A DNA stretch of 64,000 nucleotides from Podarcis raffonei (Eukaryota; Chordata; Lepidosauria; Squamata; Lacertidae): contig NC_070619.1 of assembly GCF_027172205.1 (NCBI RefSeq), forward strand, positions 1,498,001-1,562,000. Reading direction: 5' to 3'. The stretch's first letter is position 1. Each line of letters begins with the position of its first letter. The notes below the pieces were generated by a model. That model ran no database searches, had not been told where the DNA came from, and was given only the letters and a program-made list of their open reading frames with translations. Made by a program: the position numbers and the translations under genes. Shown here one piece after another: positions 42,975-53,660 of the stretch.

Positions 42975-43450
42975 ATAAAATAAAATCCTTACTTTGGCGA
43001 CCACTTGTAACCAAGTAAGATTGTCTTCCATGAATATGGTCTTACCAGTGTGTCCATAAGTGACTGTGGAGGCCAATTCTGGAGCCACACGTCCTTCCAC
43101 AGTGGAGACGTAAGTTTCTGGGCAGGAGTTGATCCTGGTGAGGGTTTGCCAAGCGTGCCTTTCTCTTAGCACGTTTCTTGCGTCCTGAGTTTCTGCTTCA
43201 AAGTCTGTGACGCCTTTGATTGAGGCTGTTCTCCAATTGGAGCACTCGCAGGCCAGTGTTTGCCAATTTTCCATGCTTATACTGCATTTTTTAGATTTAC
43301 CTTCAAAGTCTCTTTAAACCTCTTTTGTTGTCCACCGGCATTATGATTACCATTCTTGAGTTGGGAATAGAGTAGTTGCTTTGGAAGACAATAATCAGGC
43401 GTCCGCACAACATAACCAGTCCAAATAAAATAATACATAAATGGCCATAG
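42975..43450 (-). mobile_element. Non-LTR retrotransposon 3' part with Cys-rich tail, copy 1
   Basis: Same sequence order as 58185-58620: AGATTGTCTTCCATGAATAT, GGAGCCACACGTCCTTCCAC, GGTTTGCCAAGCGTGCCTTT. Minus strand encodes [20 protein letters not shown], the C-terminal part of a LINE polyprotein ending in a zinc-finger-like tail. Clade not assigned. Confidence 0.7.
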
Positions 43451-43454
43451 AAAA

Positions 43455-43885
43455 CAAGCTTGTTCCATCTTCCATGTGACAGCCCTTGAGATATTGGAAG
43501 ATGGCTTTCATATCTCCTCTTTCCAGGCTAAACATCCCCAGCTCCTTCAAGCGCTCCTCATCAGGCTTGGTTTCCAGACCCTTGATCATCTTTTTCACCC
43601 TCCTCTGCACACCTTCCAGCTGGTCAACATCCTCAAATTGTGGTGCCCAGAACTGGACAGAGTATTCCAGGTGTGGTCTTCCCTTGATTGGGACACTTGA
43701 ATTCTGTTGATGTGGGAGATCAAATGCAGGAAAATCTTCCTGATGTAGAATAGAATTTCCCTATTTTCATCTGAGAACTGTTGGAGGGTAGGCTGGTGCT
43801 TCTTTTAACTGCAGTTACTGCACTGCAGGAGGTTGGACTAGAGGACCCTCAGGGGTCCCTTCCTGCTCTACAATTCTATGATTAT
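43455..43885. mobile_element. CR1 LINE pieces: reverse copy plus separate CR1 tail
   Basis: 43455-43760 is a reverse CR1 end (GGCTAAACATCCCCAGCTCC, CAGACCCTTGATCATCTTTT, AACTGGACAGAGTATTCCAG). 43826-43885 is a plus-strand CR1 3' tail (GGTTGGACTAGAGGACCCTC to TACAATTCTATGATTATTC). Confidence 0.75.
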
Positions 43886-44689
43886 TCTGATGTTCTTATC
43901 AGGCAGGACTTGAAGCAGGAAAGCTGAAGCAGGTACACAGCTCACCTGGAAACTGTCTTGTCAACTAAAGTGAGATGGGCTTTATTCACATTGAATCCTT
44001 AATCTGTTTAATTCTTTGTGCCTCCACACATTGCTGAACAACAACTCCAATCATCCCTGGCTAATGGACGGGAGTTATAGTTTAGCAGCACCAGGAGGAC
44101 CAAAGGTACCCGGCGCCTGATTTAAAGGGTGGCAGTTTCTTCCTAAATTTGTACCTATACATAATAAAAGAACTTTGTCTTAATTCTATGTGTCTATTGG
44201 TCTCCACTTTTTCCCTCCATTTTCTCTGGGGGGATGCGGTAAGCCGTCACTCTAAGGGGAAACAGGTCCACCCTCAGAGGAGATGGATGGACCTAAGGAC
44301 AGATATGCAACCCGTTTGTGATGTCAGCTCAAAACCCCAACCTCACTTTGCGGTTGAGGGCCACCGCCACAGCCTTGGGTCTGCAGCCTGTGGGTGGCTT
44401 GGCTTGGCTGGGACAGAATCAGAAAAGCTGGGGGTTACTTTAAAAAATCCCACCACATATTAGAAAATGATAAAGACAGTGTGACCATCAGCAGTCTCAA
44501 GATCAATGGCTGGGAAACTGGTGAGGGGACCAAGCTCCATTGCTAACGGGAAATTGCTAAGGGTGTTTTGAGTCCTCCTTTTATTCTGGTGTTTCAGTTA
44601 CGGGTGCCTTGGGTTTTAATTTTTTATTGTGTTTTTTATTTTGCATTTTAATGTTCATGTTACTGGTTTTTGTATTTTGGAAAGAGCTG

Positions 44690-45300
44690 CTTATGGCACA
44701 CTGTTAAAGGAAAATCCTTGGGCTCACTTGGATTGCCAAACAAAGAAACCAGCCAAGCATATTGGAGCAAAATAGCAGCCTGTAGGCCTGGTCTTTATTC
44801 AAAAGGCTGTTGCAACAGGACTTCCACCCACCCCAAAGAAGAAGCAGGAAGAAGCCCAGAACAAAGGATGGCTCTCTTTTATATATATATAAGTTTCCCT
44901 TTTTACCCACAACACCTTAGTGAAGCATCACAGATACATCACATATACATCACCGCTATGTCAGAGTCTGGGAGGGGTCTTCTGGCAGAAACCTGTTCAC
45001 CAGGTTTGTTCCCATCCTTCCCTTGACCGCCAGCTCACACCCATTAAGTAACACAAAAGATGAGTATGTACATGTTCTTGTTCTCCTGGTCAAGTTAATC
45101 CAGGCAGAGGCAAACTCGGCCCTCCAGATGTTTTGGGACTACAACTCCCATGATCCCTAGCTAACAGGACCAGTGGTCAGGGATGATGGGAATTGTAGTC
45201 CCAAAACAGCTGGAGGGCCAAGTTTGCCTATGCCTGAGTTAATCACACCCCTTTTGTCTTGGCCAAGATCCTAATGAACTGAAGTTGGGTTTACTATTAC
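44690..45300 (-). mobile_element. Old LTR (ERV-like), reverse orientation, holding a MITE
   Basis: On the minus strand: TATA-like TATATATATAAAAGAGAGCC (about 44876), then GAATAAAGACCAGG (about 44797) as poly(A) signal. GCTGTTGCAACAGGA is shared with 5115-5688 and 46638-48712. Ends are diverged and approximate. A hAT MITE sits in its upper part. Confidence 0.5.
45101..45236. mobile_element. Palindromic hAT MITE (136 bp) with exact TSD
   Basis: CAGGCAGAGGCAAACTCGGC and AGTTTGCCTATGCCTG are inverted ends. AGTTAATC is duplicated at 45093-45100 and 45237-45244. The body is a near-perfect palindrome around GGACTACAACTCCCATGATC. Confidence 0.92.
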
Positions 45301-46068
45301 CCCTGGAATGGCTACCTGTCTGGCACCCAGGTGTCAGGATGCCAGAGATTATCACCTAGGCAGAGGGGCTGCTGGGCTCATGCTTTAGGGAGTTTGGCTG
45401 CCTTCACTCAAGTCCCAAGATTCCCCCTTGGTAGCCATTTCCTTCCTGAACAGAACAACATTGGAATGGCGTAGATCCAAGTCTGGAGTGAGTTTATGTG
45501 AATTTTCTGAAGGTTTTGTGCTACAAGGGAAGGTGAATACTATGTAACCTTGAACAAGATACGATACAGCAAAAGTGTGGTGGGTTTTATGGGGGTATTT
45601 ACAAAATTGAATAGGGACTGTTTGGAGCATGATCTGGGGTGCAGTGTCCAGTTTAACTGGAAACAACCCCCCAACCTTCTCAAAAATTCCGCTAACAACA
45701 CGAATCACTAAAACTATAATAAGCATTCTCTTTCTCCCTCTGCTACAATCATTCTTTCTTGAAACCCCCTTGTTCCACGTGGCTTCGATCCCACTAGCTT
45801 CCACCCAGCGTAGACCCATTCAGAGTCATGGGCCGGAGTTATTCCTTCTCATTCATTTCAATGGGCCTACTCTGAGCATGGCTGATGTCAGATACAAGCC
45901 AGAGCCTCAGGATGACATTCCTGGAAAGGCTTTTGCCTCTGCCTCTTCCTCATGCTGACACCCTCCCTCTTGTCAGCCTCCTACTGTAGCTTCCTTGGGG
46001 CAGAGACCTGCTTGTGTGGCAGATGCCACGCATTCTCTCCCCTCACCCTTCTCCCTCTTCCTCCACAG

Positions 46069-49000
46069 TTCCCCGAAACAGATATTGGGGATTCCGAGGA
46101 TGTGTGCAGGAGGAGCTCCCTGAGCTTAGAAACCCTGGGGGGCTCTGAAGACATCAAGGAGGTACGTGGCAGAGAGAGGAGGGCCACCTTCTGGACGGGT
46201 CGCAAGCAAGGGGGCAGGCGGCAGGGGGCTGCTGAGGGCAGGCTGTGCTTGCTGCCCCACTTGTCCTGATGGACCAGCCCCCCAGGGCGCCAGGGCTGGA
46301 GGGCTTCCCTGGCCAGCTACTCAATGCGGACAGGAGAGTTTGGCTTCTGGGTTCCTGCCTGTCTCATTCTGGGCTGCTCTCTTTTTCTTCACTGTCCCCC
46401 TCCCCACCCCCCACCTGGGGGTCCTGTCTCTGCCAGCAGTCAGCACCGGAGGGCCAAGAACCTCGTGACAAAGCGGCCAGCAAGGAGGAAGAGCCCAAGG
46501 AAGACCCGGGCAGCCCCCTGGAGGGAGAAGGTGAGGGCAAGAAGGAGGCCCCCAGACCACAGGGCACAGATTTGCTGGATTTTCGATGGGTAGGTGGCCT
46601 GAGGGGCAATTGGCAGAAGGGGAGGGGGGCATATCAACTGCTGTTGCAACAAGGTCCTCACACTCCCCACACAGGAAGGAAGGAGAACCCAGAACATGCT
46701 GTGCAAGCCCTTATATAGACTTTTGAAGTTGCCCACCCTGTAGCCCAAGACTCACCCCCTGAAGGACATACATCACAGAAGGAGGTGGTCTACAGCAGAC
46801 ATGCATCACAGGAGGTGGTCTACAGCAGACATCCTGTCTGTCAGGATACCCGTTAATGTGAGGCATCTGATCAAGATTTGTATTTTAAAATGAGCTTTAA
46901 AAATATATTTGTAAATGTTTGTATCTCTCATGCCAGGCAGAAGCCATACTCTGGCAGCTGTTTATCTTCTTGATCAAGGGCCCCCCTGATCTATAGCAGT
47001 GCCTCAGGGTTGTAAAAGGAAATCACAGGCTAGGAGCAAAAGGTCACACTGACCATACAAATTACAGAATAATCAAGTTGCAAAACACAATTAAGAGTTG
47101 GTAAATAGTAAGAATTATTGTGCCTCCCATTAGAGACTTGAGCCACATTTTCATAAGGTTAAAAGGGCAAATAGAAACAGCAGCTGGACTAGGCAAAGCA
47201 GCTCTCTGAAACTGCTTTGAAGCTTTAGAGAAACTTAGAATTTAGCTTAGCTTTTACTAAGTTCCCTTTCTTCTAAAAAACTATATATGTTATGAAATAT
47301 ATTGGCTTAAATGTAATTATGCAAAGGATTTAGAAAGTAAGAAATGTTAGATTCTTATTTCATAGAATCATAGAATCATAAAGTTGGAAGAGACCACAAG
47401 GGCCATCGAGTCCAAACCCCTGCCGAGCAGGAAACACCATCAGAGCACTCCTGACATATGGTTGTCGAGCCTTTGCTTAAAGACCTCCAAAGAAGGAGAT
47501 CTTTCATAGATGGTGCATGAGGAGGTAAACCCAAGATCTTTTTTTAAGATAAAATTAGAACCATTAGCCATCTGTTTTGCAGGGAATAGGGCAAGAGGGG
47601 CCAAAGGTTATCTGGTAATTAAGGTGCCTGGTCGAGGTAAATGTAAGATATATGACTACTTATTTGCCATTTATAAATAGAAGAAAATATAGCTCTCTGT
47701 CTCCCATAAAAAGTAATAGGAAATGGGTGTATCTTTTATGATTGGTTCTAGCAAACAGCCAATAGGAATTTCAACCAGGCTGATTGGACAGAGGCAGCCA
47801 AAGGGAGGAGCAAGGGGGCTGGATTGAGGAAATATAAGTGCTGGCCATAATGGCAGGAGGGCAGGCCAGAGCTTGGTAACCATATACCACTGTGCCTCTC
47901 ATTTATTTGTCTGACAAATAAATTATTATTTTAATTTCTCTATTGCTGCGTTGAATATTTCATTCCAGCTAAGCGTTAACCACAAGCAGGGTGCTACAAA
48001 TGGTCCCTGATTGCATCGCCTGGGTAGCCTGGCCATTCTTTGGTAATGGCACATACTTTAGTTCCTGAATCCAGATCACAGGCTCACCCTGTTCATGCAG
48101 AAATATGCCCTTAAGACAGGATTTGTGAGCAAGAAGACAATGGGGAGGATTTCTCATTTCCTTCCTCACTGCAGAGGAATATTTGAGGTCCCTGAGAGTG
48201 TTGAATGGTTTCTTTAAATGTAAAGGTTCATCATTGTTGCACCCGATGTGTATGTCTTTAAGGGGCCAGAGCAAGGGCCAGAGTAAGATAACGAGACCCA
48301 GCTTTACAGCTGTGAAGCATAGCAGGTGCTGCTGAGTTGTATTTGATTAAGGTGTGTCAGCATTTGGGTGTAGTATATAAGGAGCAGCACCTAGCTCTCC
48401 CATTACCCTGGGGGATGGGTTGGTGGTTGGGTCTGGTTTGGTTGTTAATGTATTTAGTGTAAAAGGAGTTTTTGTTTTTCTTATTAAAACCTTGTTTAAG
48501 TTATTTTTGAGTCCTTTCTTTTTAATGCATGGTCTCCCCAGCAAGCTCTCTACGCTACTAAACTGCAAACAGCCAACAGAGAGAGTCAAAAGGGTTTCAG
48601 GATTGCTCTCCTCTACTATTTCAGGCACGTGGTTTATATACTTACATTTGTGTTTGCCTTGTACATTTATGAACAGGCATTTTATATTTGAGACCTTAGA
48701 ATTCTTATATCACTGTTCTTCAAACTTCTTCATATTGCTATTTTTGTTTGGAATTTGTCCCGCAGCTGCAGGAAAAGGAAGAAAAGGGGTTACTGCAAGA
48801 GCAGCTGTGGTCCCCACCTGACAACAACAAAGAAGACCCCCCGGAGCCCAGAGTCAAAGAGGTGGGAAGCACGTAGTAATTGAGTCCTAGGAACTGCCTG
48901 CCACCAGAACTGGTGAGATGGCAGGATTGGATGGCCCTAAGTTGGAGTGGGTGGCCCTTGAACACAACTCCCAAGAAAAGAGTGTGCAAATTTCTATGGA

Positions 49001-51919
49001 GCGGGACTGGGCTTGCGTCTAAGCCAGGCATGGGGAAGATGTGGCCCTCCAGATGTTGCTGGACTGAACTGCAACTCCCGTAGTCACTGCATGCTCGCTG
49101 GGAGTTGTAGTTTTGCAACATCTGGATGGCCAAAGGGATAGATTTAGGAATAAGGGCTGAAATTTGAATGGAAACACAACCCACCACTCCACAGTAGGGA
49201 GGCTGAGAACCAGGATAGTACAGGGTTGTTACTTACAAGGTCAAACAATGGAGCATGAGTTCACCTCTTCTTGCTTGGCAAAGATGGTTTCCACGCATCC
49301 ACACATTAATGCAGAGACGTGGGTGCGCATGCCCCAATCTCCAGGGGATCCAGGCAAGATATGCTTTTCAACATCGTGATATATCACCAGCTAAACATTG
49401 CGATGTCCCCTTATATCTTGATGTCTGAAATAAAGTTGCAGCTGCGTAGAGCCCTTGGCTGGCTTCACGGTTTTTCCCAGGCTGGGATTTTTGCATAGCA
49501 CACAAACACGCAGCTCATGATTTGCAATATATTGCCAGGTCAAAAATCATGAAACCTCAGGAAAAGGGGAGCGTTCCATTCTGGAACTGGGACAGCTTCT
49601 GTAAATCCAGGAGTGTCCTGGGAAAATAGGGAGTCTTGGAGGGTCTCAATTCACCCAAACCAACCCTGCAATCCTGCAGATCTAACACTCCAGGTGATTC
49701 AGTTTCACTTCATCAGATTGCAACCTTGTTTTTTTTCTTCTTTGAAAAATTCAAGGTCCTTCCTTATGACAATGCTAAGCCAGACCAACCTGAAAGGGCC
49801 ACAGCGGATCACGAGGCTTACTACCTGGCCGATGACGAGGCAACGCTCCTGGGCGACTCCTGCGCCTCCACAGGCTACTTCCCCTGCTACCGGACCTACG
49901 AGGAGTTCCCCCGCTACCAGCCCCCCGGGCGCCCCGAAGACAGAGAGAGTGGGGGCCCCCGAGCGGGCAGGAAGAAGATCCCCCCCACAAAGGGGCAGGG
50001 AGCCCCCCACAGCCCCCCATCGCCCCTGCCAGCGGCCAGTGTGAGCAGGAAGTGCCCTCAAAAGAGGAAAAACCGAGGGGCCCCGGAGAAGGAGCAGGCC
50101 ACAGAAGGGGGGCTGAAGGCGCGGTTGCAGGACCAGCGCTCCCTGCCCCCCAACCCAGAGCAGGTGGGGCGCGATGTGAGTCCAAATTCTGGGCGGTGTC
50201 CAGCAAGCATACCCTCCCAATTTAATCCAATGGAAATAGGGATGTATTATTCAATTAATAATAATTTTATTATTTATACCCTGTACCTCTAACTGGGTTG
50301 CCCCAGCCACTCTAGACAGCTTCCAGCATGTATAAAGAGCATTGAAATCTTCCCTCTGCAGGGCTGCCTTCAGGTGTCCTCAAAAGGTTGTAAAGTTACT
50401 TATCTCCTTTGCTCGGGGTTCACGTAACTCCATGCATTTCCCCGATGAAAACAGGACGTCCTAAGGAAAAGTGGGACATTCAGGGATCACATAGAAAACC
50501 GGGGCGGCTTCTGTAAATCTGGGTCCGTCCCTGGAAAAAAGGGGCACTGCAGCAGGGCTTGTGGCGCAGCGGTCGAGTGGCGTGGCTTTGCAGGGGACGA
50601 GGTCCAAGGTCGCCCCCAGGTGTGCAGGTGCTTTGTGGGAGCAGCTGTTAGTTCACCACACCTGAGCTGTGTGGATCCTCAGAGATCTCCTGCTCCCTGC
50701 AGCTCCTTCCAGAGCCCTGGGGTCAGGCGCAGGCGAGCAAGGCTCTGTGTCAGTGAAGTTGACTCTTCACTCAGGGAAATGAACGGACAACTCGGCCTAG
50801 TGGTCTCAGCAAGCCTTAACAGCAGGTCTTGCCCCTGAGGAGCCATTGCCAGGACTGAAGGTCCCTGCCTTCCAACTCTCTAAGGCTCCTCCTCTCCCAG
50901 ATGTTTCCCAAGGAGTCTCAAACTGTGTCTGCGCACAGTCCATCCCTTTCCATTTCTCTGTGCATCCTCAGAGACCGAGGGCAGGGGAGCTTGGGGCAGC
51001 CGGAAAGGGAGACTCTTCTGAACTGCTCCCTGTCGCAGGCTCTCCCTGCTCCCTAAACCCTGCTGCCCCGTCAGCGTCCGGCTCCTCCTCTCATTCCTCT
51101 GACCTCTCCTCCTCGGGGCCCCACCACCAGTCCCCTGGCTCTGGGCCTGCCTCCTCGGGGGTCTCCCTCAGGGAGGGGCTCCCCAGCTGGAGCCTCCCAC
51201 CGGCCCTCTTGGCTCTCTCAAAATTGGAAAGGTGCCCTCTGCGCTGGCTGGCGAGGTCGCAGCTGGCACAGGGAGGGGAAGCCCCTGCAACCCTCCACAA
51301 TAAGGAGGCCTCTGCAGTTCTGCAGCAGCCCAGCCACAGGCCCTCCTGACCTCAAGCCAGGCATCGTAATAATTGATTATGTAGAGGCCGCCCATCTGAG
51401 TAGGTGGCTCTCAACACATATGAAAACATCATAAAACGTCAAACATTAAACACTTCCCTATACAGGACTGCCGTCAGATGTCTTCTGAAAGTCAGGTAGA
51501 TGTTTATTTCCTTGACATCTGACTGGCTGGGTGCCACTACCAAGAAGGCTCTGTGCCTGGTTCCCTGTAACCTCACTTCTCGCAGGGAGGGAACCAGCAG
51601 AAGACCCTCGGAGTTGGACCTCAGTGTCTGGGCTGAACGATGGGCGTGGAGACGCTCCTTCAGGTATACTGGGCCGAGGCTGTTTAGGGCTTGAAAGGTC
51701 AGCACCAGGCCCTTGAATTGTGCTTGGAAACGTACTGGGAGCCAGTGTAGGTCTTTCAGGACTGGTGTTATGTGGTCCCAGTCACTAGCCTAGTTGCTGC
51801 ATTCGAGGTTAGTTGTTTCCAAGTCACATCTTAATAGTAACCAGTTTCCCAGAATCCCTTGGGCTGGAGGTACGGTAACTTGTTTGCTTTTTTCGCAGGT
51901 CAGGCTAGAGACGGAATGA
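46069..51919 (+). CDS. Unrecognised multi-exon gene, acidic then proline-rich (3' part)
   Basis: Five exons all in phase 0: 46069-46161, 46437-46589, 48766-48861, 49756-50175, 51899-51919 (stop TGA 51917-51919), 260 codons. Acceptors are strong (CTTCCTCCACAG, TTGTCCCGCAG, TTTTTTCGCAG) and donors good (GTACGT, GTAGGT, GTGGGA, GTGAGT). The first three exons are acidic, with SLSLETLGGSEDIKE, GSPLEGEGEGKKEAPRPQGT and LQEKEEKGLLQEQLW. The fourth has a tyrosine-rich head (ADHEAYYLADDEATLLGDSC, GYFPCYRTYEEFPRYQ), then a basic/proline-rich, probably disordered tail. It ends VRLETE. AATAAA at 52300 fits a 3' UTR. No signal peptide, membrane segment or known domain is visible, and upstream exons were not found. 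It could be the cytoplasmic tail of a larger protein or a lineage-specific gene. I do not recognise it. Confidence 0.65.
46859..47998 (+). mobile_element. Solo LTR (1140 bp), TG..CA, 4-bp TSD AATG
   Basis: Starts TGAGGCATCTGATC and ends GGGTGCTACA, with AATG at 46855-46858 and 47999-48002. It has GAAATATAAGTGCTGG (TATA-like, about 47828) and GACAAATAAATTATT (poly(A) signal, about 47914). It carries a CR1-tailed SINE fragment (47361-47520). The empty-site alignment with 5115-5688 confirms the insertion. Class I ERV-like by TSD length; looks whole as an LTR. Confidence 0.85.
48199..48578 (+). mobile_element. Solo LTR (380 bp), TG..CA, 5-bp TSD GAGAG
   Basis: Starts TGTTGAATGGTTTC and ends CAGCCAACA, with GAGAG at 48194-48198 and 48579-48583. 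It has AGTATATAAGGAGCAG (TATA, about 48370) and CTTATTAAAACC (poly(A)-like, about 48480). A different family from the 1140-bp LTR. Confidence 0.82.
49025..49133. mobile_element. Palindromic hAT-like MITE, diverged
   Basis: CAGGCATGGGGAAGATGTGG, ACTGCAACTCCCGTAGTC and GGGAGTTGTAGTTTTGCAAC form a long imperfect hairpin of the 45101 family. Confidence 0.65.
49340..49560. mobile_element. GATATATC-rich element, copy 5
   Basis: CATCGTGATATATCACCAGC, TGGCTGGCTTCACGGTTTTT and GCCAGGTCAAAAATCATGAA. The end is lost near 49560. Confidence 0.6.
49756..50175 (+). CDS. Unknown gene: longest exon (140 codons)
   Basis: VLPYDNAKPDQPERATADHE opens it. Six of its eight tyrosines lie in residues 21-54, and the CYRTYEEFPRYQPPGRPED stretch looks like a phosphorylatable tail. 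The second half is basic and proline-rich (RAGRKKIPPTKG, KCPQKRKNRG). Codon usage is GC-rich, unlike the repeat-laden flanks, which supports real coding. Confidence 0.65.
50230..50450 (-). mobile_element. L2/CR1-clade LINE 3' end
   Basis: TTATTATTTATACCCTGTAC, CCCCAGCCACTCTAGACAGC and GGGCTGCCTTCAGGTGTCCT, directly after the unknown gene's exon at 50175. Confidence 0.7.
50550..51350. mobile_element. tRNA-like head plus LTR-like remnant
   Basis: GGCTTGTGGCGCAGCGGTCG at 50555 resembles a tRNA-derived SINE head. From about 50960 the minus strand encodes PGDWWWGPEEE, echoing the LTR-like elements at 14076 and 24340. The 167-codon plus frame here (50846-51349) follows the repeat and is not treated as a gene. 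Confidence 0.4.
51370..51800 (-). mobile_element. L2/CR1-clade LINE 3' part
   Basis: Minus strand encodes [40 protein letters not shown] and [14 protein letters not shown]. The 3' UTR begins near 51475. Confidence 0.85.
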
Positions 51920-52299
51920 GGAAGAACTAGTCCCCAGCAGTGCCCTTCTGCTGGGAGTCGCCCCTCAGTCAAGGAGACTCACAACACCCCCTCAGAGCCC
52001 CGCACGACCCCCTCACGCCTCAGCCTCCAATTCCGATTTTGCAGAAGCCAACCATTTCCATTAAAATTCCTGCTTTCTTCTTGGCTCAGAACCAAAACAT
52101 GAGAGTCCTTTCACATTGCCACATGGCACCACGGGTGGTTGGAGCACTGGCTGGGATGACCCTGCGATTGCAACCCTTTTTATACTACTCCTCTTCCAGT
52201 GTACAGACCTGGCCTCCACCCCTTTGGGGAGGTACTATGGGGAGCGATTTAGGATTTTCACGGCACGGGAGGAGGGTGGTGCTCAAGGAGCCAGCCAGC

Positions 52300-52305
52300 A
52301 ATAAA
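52300..52305 (+). terminator. Poly(A) signal of the unknown plus-strand gene
   Basis: AATAAA in GCCAGCAATAAACCGTGCGG, 381 bp after the TGA at 51917-51919, giving a short 3' UTR without obvious repeats. Confidence 0.55.
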
Positions 52306-52861
52306 CCGTGCGGAGTAAGTGAACTGTTTATTGGAAGAAACGGCTTCCTCAAGGGTGCCGGGCCCAATGAGCCCAGCAATTCTTCTCGGCCGATCTTGCC
52401 CCAAGGAGGCAGCGACTAAAGGTGGCCACTTCCCACAGCTGCCCATCGTCTCCTTCTCCCATGGGAACCTGAGACTCTGCCGCTGCGCCTGCCTCTCCCT
52501 CTTCATACCTCTTCTAGTGCTGGGAGACCAGGGGAAAGGGGAGACATCCTGGCTCCTTCACCAGCCTGACTCATCTCTCCCTTCAAGGCTGAAACGCACC
52601 CCTGCTCTCCCTCCTTCACTGCTGGAGGCAGAAAGCTCTTAAATGCCAGTTGCTGGGATCGCAGGTGGAGAGCCTTGCTGATTTGTAAGGCCAGGATGCT
52701 GGACCAATGCTTCCTTGCCCTGATCCATCAGGGATCTACTTAGGGCTTTGCGTACACAGTGCTACTATTGAATGAACAACCCTTTCGGGGGGAGTGTCAC
52801 CTCGCAGCCAGTTGGGATGAACCTGGAAGCTTCTGGGAAGTAACTTTTGGCTCTCCTTAAG

Positions 52862-52940
52862 CGAGACCTAGCTCAGTAGTGGAACATTTGCTATGTATGC
52901 AGAAGGCCACCGGTTCAATCTCCAGGGGAGACGGAGGAAA
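52862..52940 (+). mobile_element. tRNA-derived SINE head
   Basis: GACCTAGCTCAGTAGTGGAA, then GCAGAAGGCCACCGGTTCAA (box B). Related to 13863-14050; truncated. Confidence 0.6.
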
Positions 52941-53009
52941 GAGCCGTAGCCAAAACCCAAGGCAGCTTTTGACAGCAAGGACAGAGCTAGACAAAACAAG
53001 GATTGTAGG

Positions 53010-53010
<1 letters not shown>

Positions 53011-53040
<30 letters not shown>
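53011..53040. repeat. (TG)n microsatellite
   Basis: About 15 uninterrupted TG units. Confidence 0.97.
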
Positions 53041-53041
<1 letters not shown>

Positions 53042-53104
53042 ACACTCACCTGACAGCTTTACATAGCCCAGTGGGTGGGGTGCCTGCAACCCTTCAGATA
53101 ATGA

Positions 53105-53660
53105 TGGGGTGGTTGGGGAGGGGTGGTACCTCTGTGTGTGGGGGGTCATGTTGTGCTCCTTCTGGGGTCGTTTGTCCACCTTTGGTCCCCACCTGCACCC
53201 AACTCTCACCTGTGGCTCCCAGACGCTGTCAGCAGGCGACAGCGGCCACAATCCTGGGAGCAGCTTCGATTGGCTGGCTAAATCGGGTGAGGGGAGCCAA
53301 TGGGTCTCAAACCCTCCGTGAGTCAGGGGCTTCCCCTGCATGCGAAGCCAGGCTCAGACGGAGGAAGTGGACGAGACCAAGAGGGAGTCCAGTGGTCAAG
53401 AAGTCGCTTTCTGCATGTCCTATGAAGGGGAGTGAAGGGCAGGTGGGGCTCGTCCACCTGTGAAGGGAGCCTATCTAGGAGAAAGAAGACTCTGGTCCTT
53501 GTGGGACATCTCTGAGAGAGAAAAGGCTCAGGAGTGAGCCCTACGCAAATCCAGAGTGGAGTCCCTAAGGCGGTTGGGGGGCGCCTTGTCCGCCTCCTTC
53601 TGGCAACTTCTGCAGCCCAGCTGGTGCCCAACGTCTTGCTCTGATTTCCTTTGGACCCCT
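53105..53660. repeat. Unclassified interspersed repeat, copy B
   Basis: Parallels 21375-21850 block by block, with an extra segment near 53275-53330 (GGGTGAGGGGAGCCAATGGG). No ORF or terminal repeats. Confidence 0.55.

Larger units (their letters stand above)
46638..48712 (-). mobile_element. Old solo LTR (ERV-like) split by two younger solo LTRs
   Basis: Remaining parts 46638-46858, 47999-48198 and 48579-48712 align in order with 5115-5688. Landmarks: GTTGCAACAAGGTCC, GGGTAGCCTGGCCATTCTTT, TTTGAGACCTTAGAATTCTT. On the minus strand the LTR starts TGATATAAGAATTC. It is diverged and old. It fills much of the unknown gene's second intron. Confidence 0.65.

Noticed and set aside
45952-46068. ATG-led extension of the unknown gene's first exon
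   Set aside because: The frame is open, but it runs through a strong polypyrimidine tract and CACAG acceptor, so it is more likely intron.
50846-51349. 167-codon serine/proline-rich frame downstream of the unknown gene
   Set aside because: The sequence overlaps a repeat remnant also seen near 14 and 24 kb, and the gene's own last exon is better placed at 51899.
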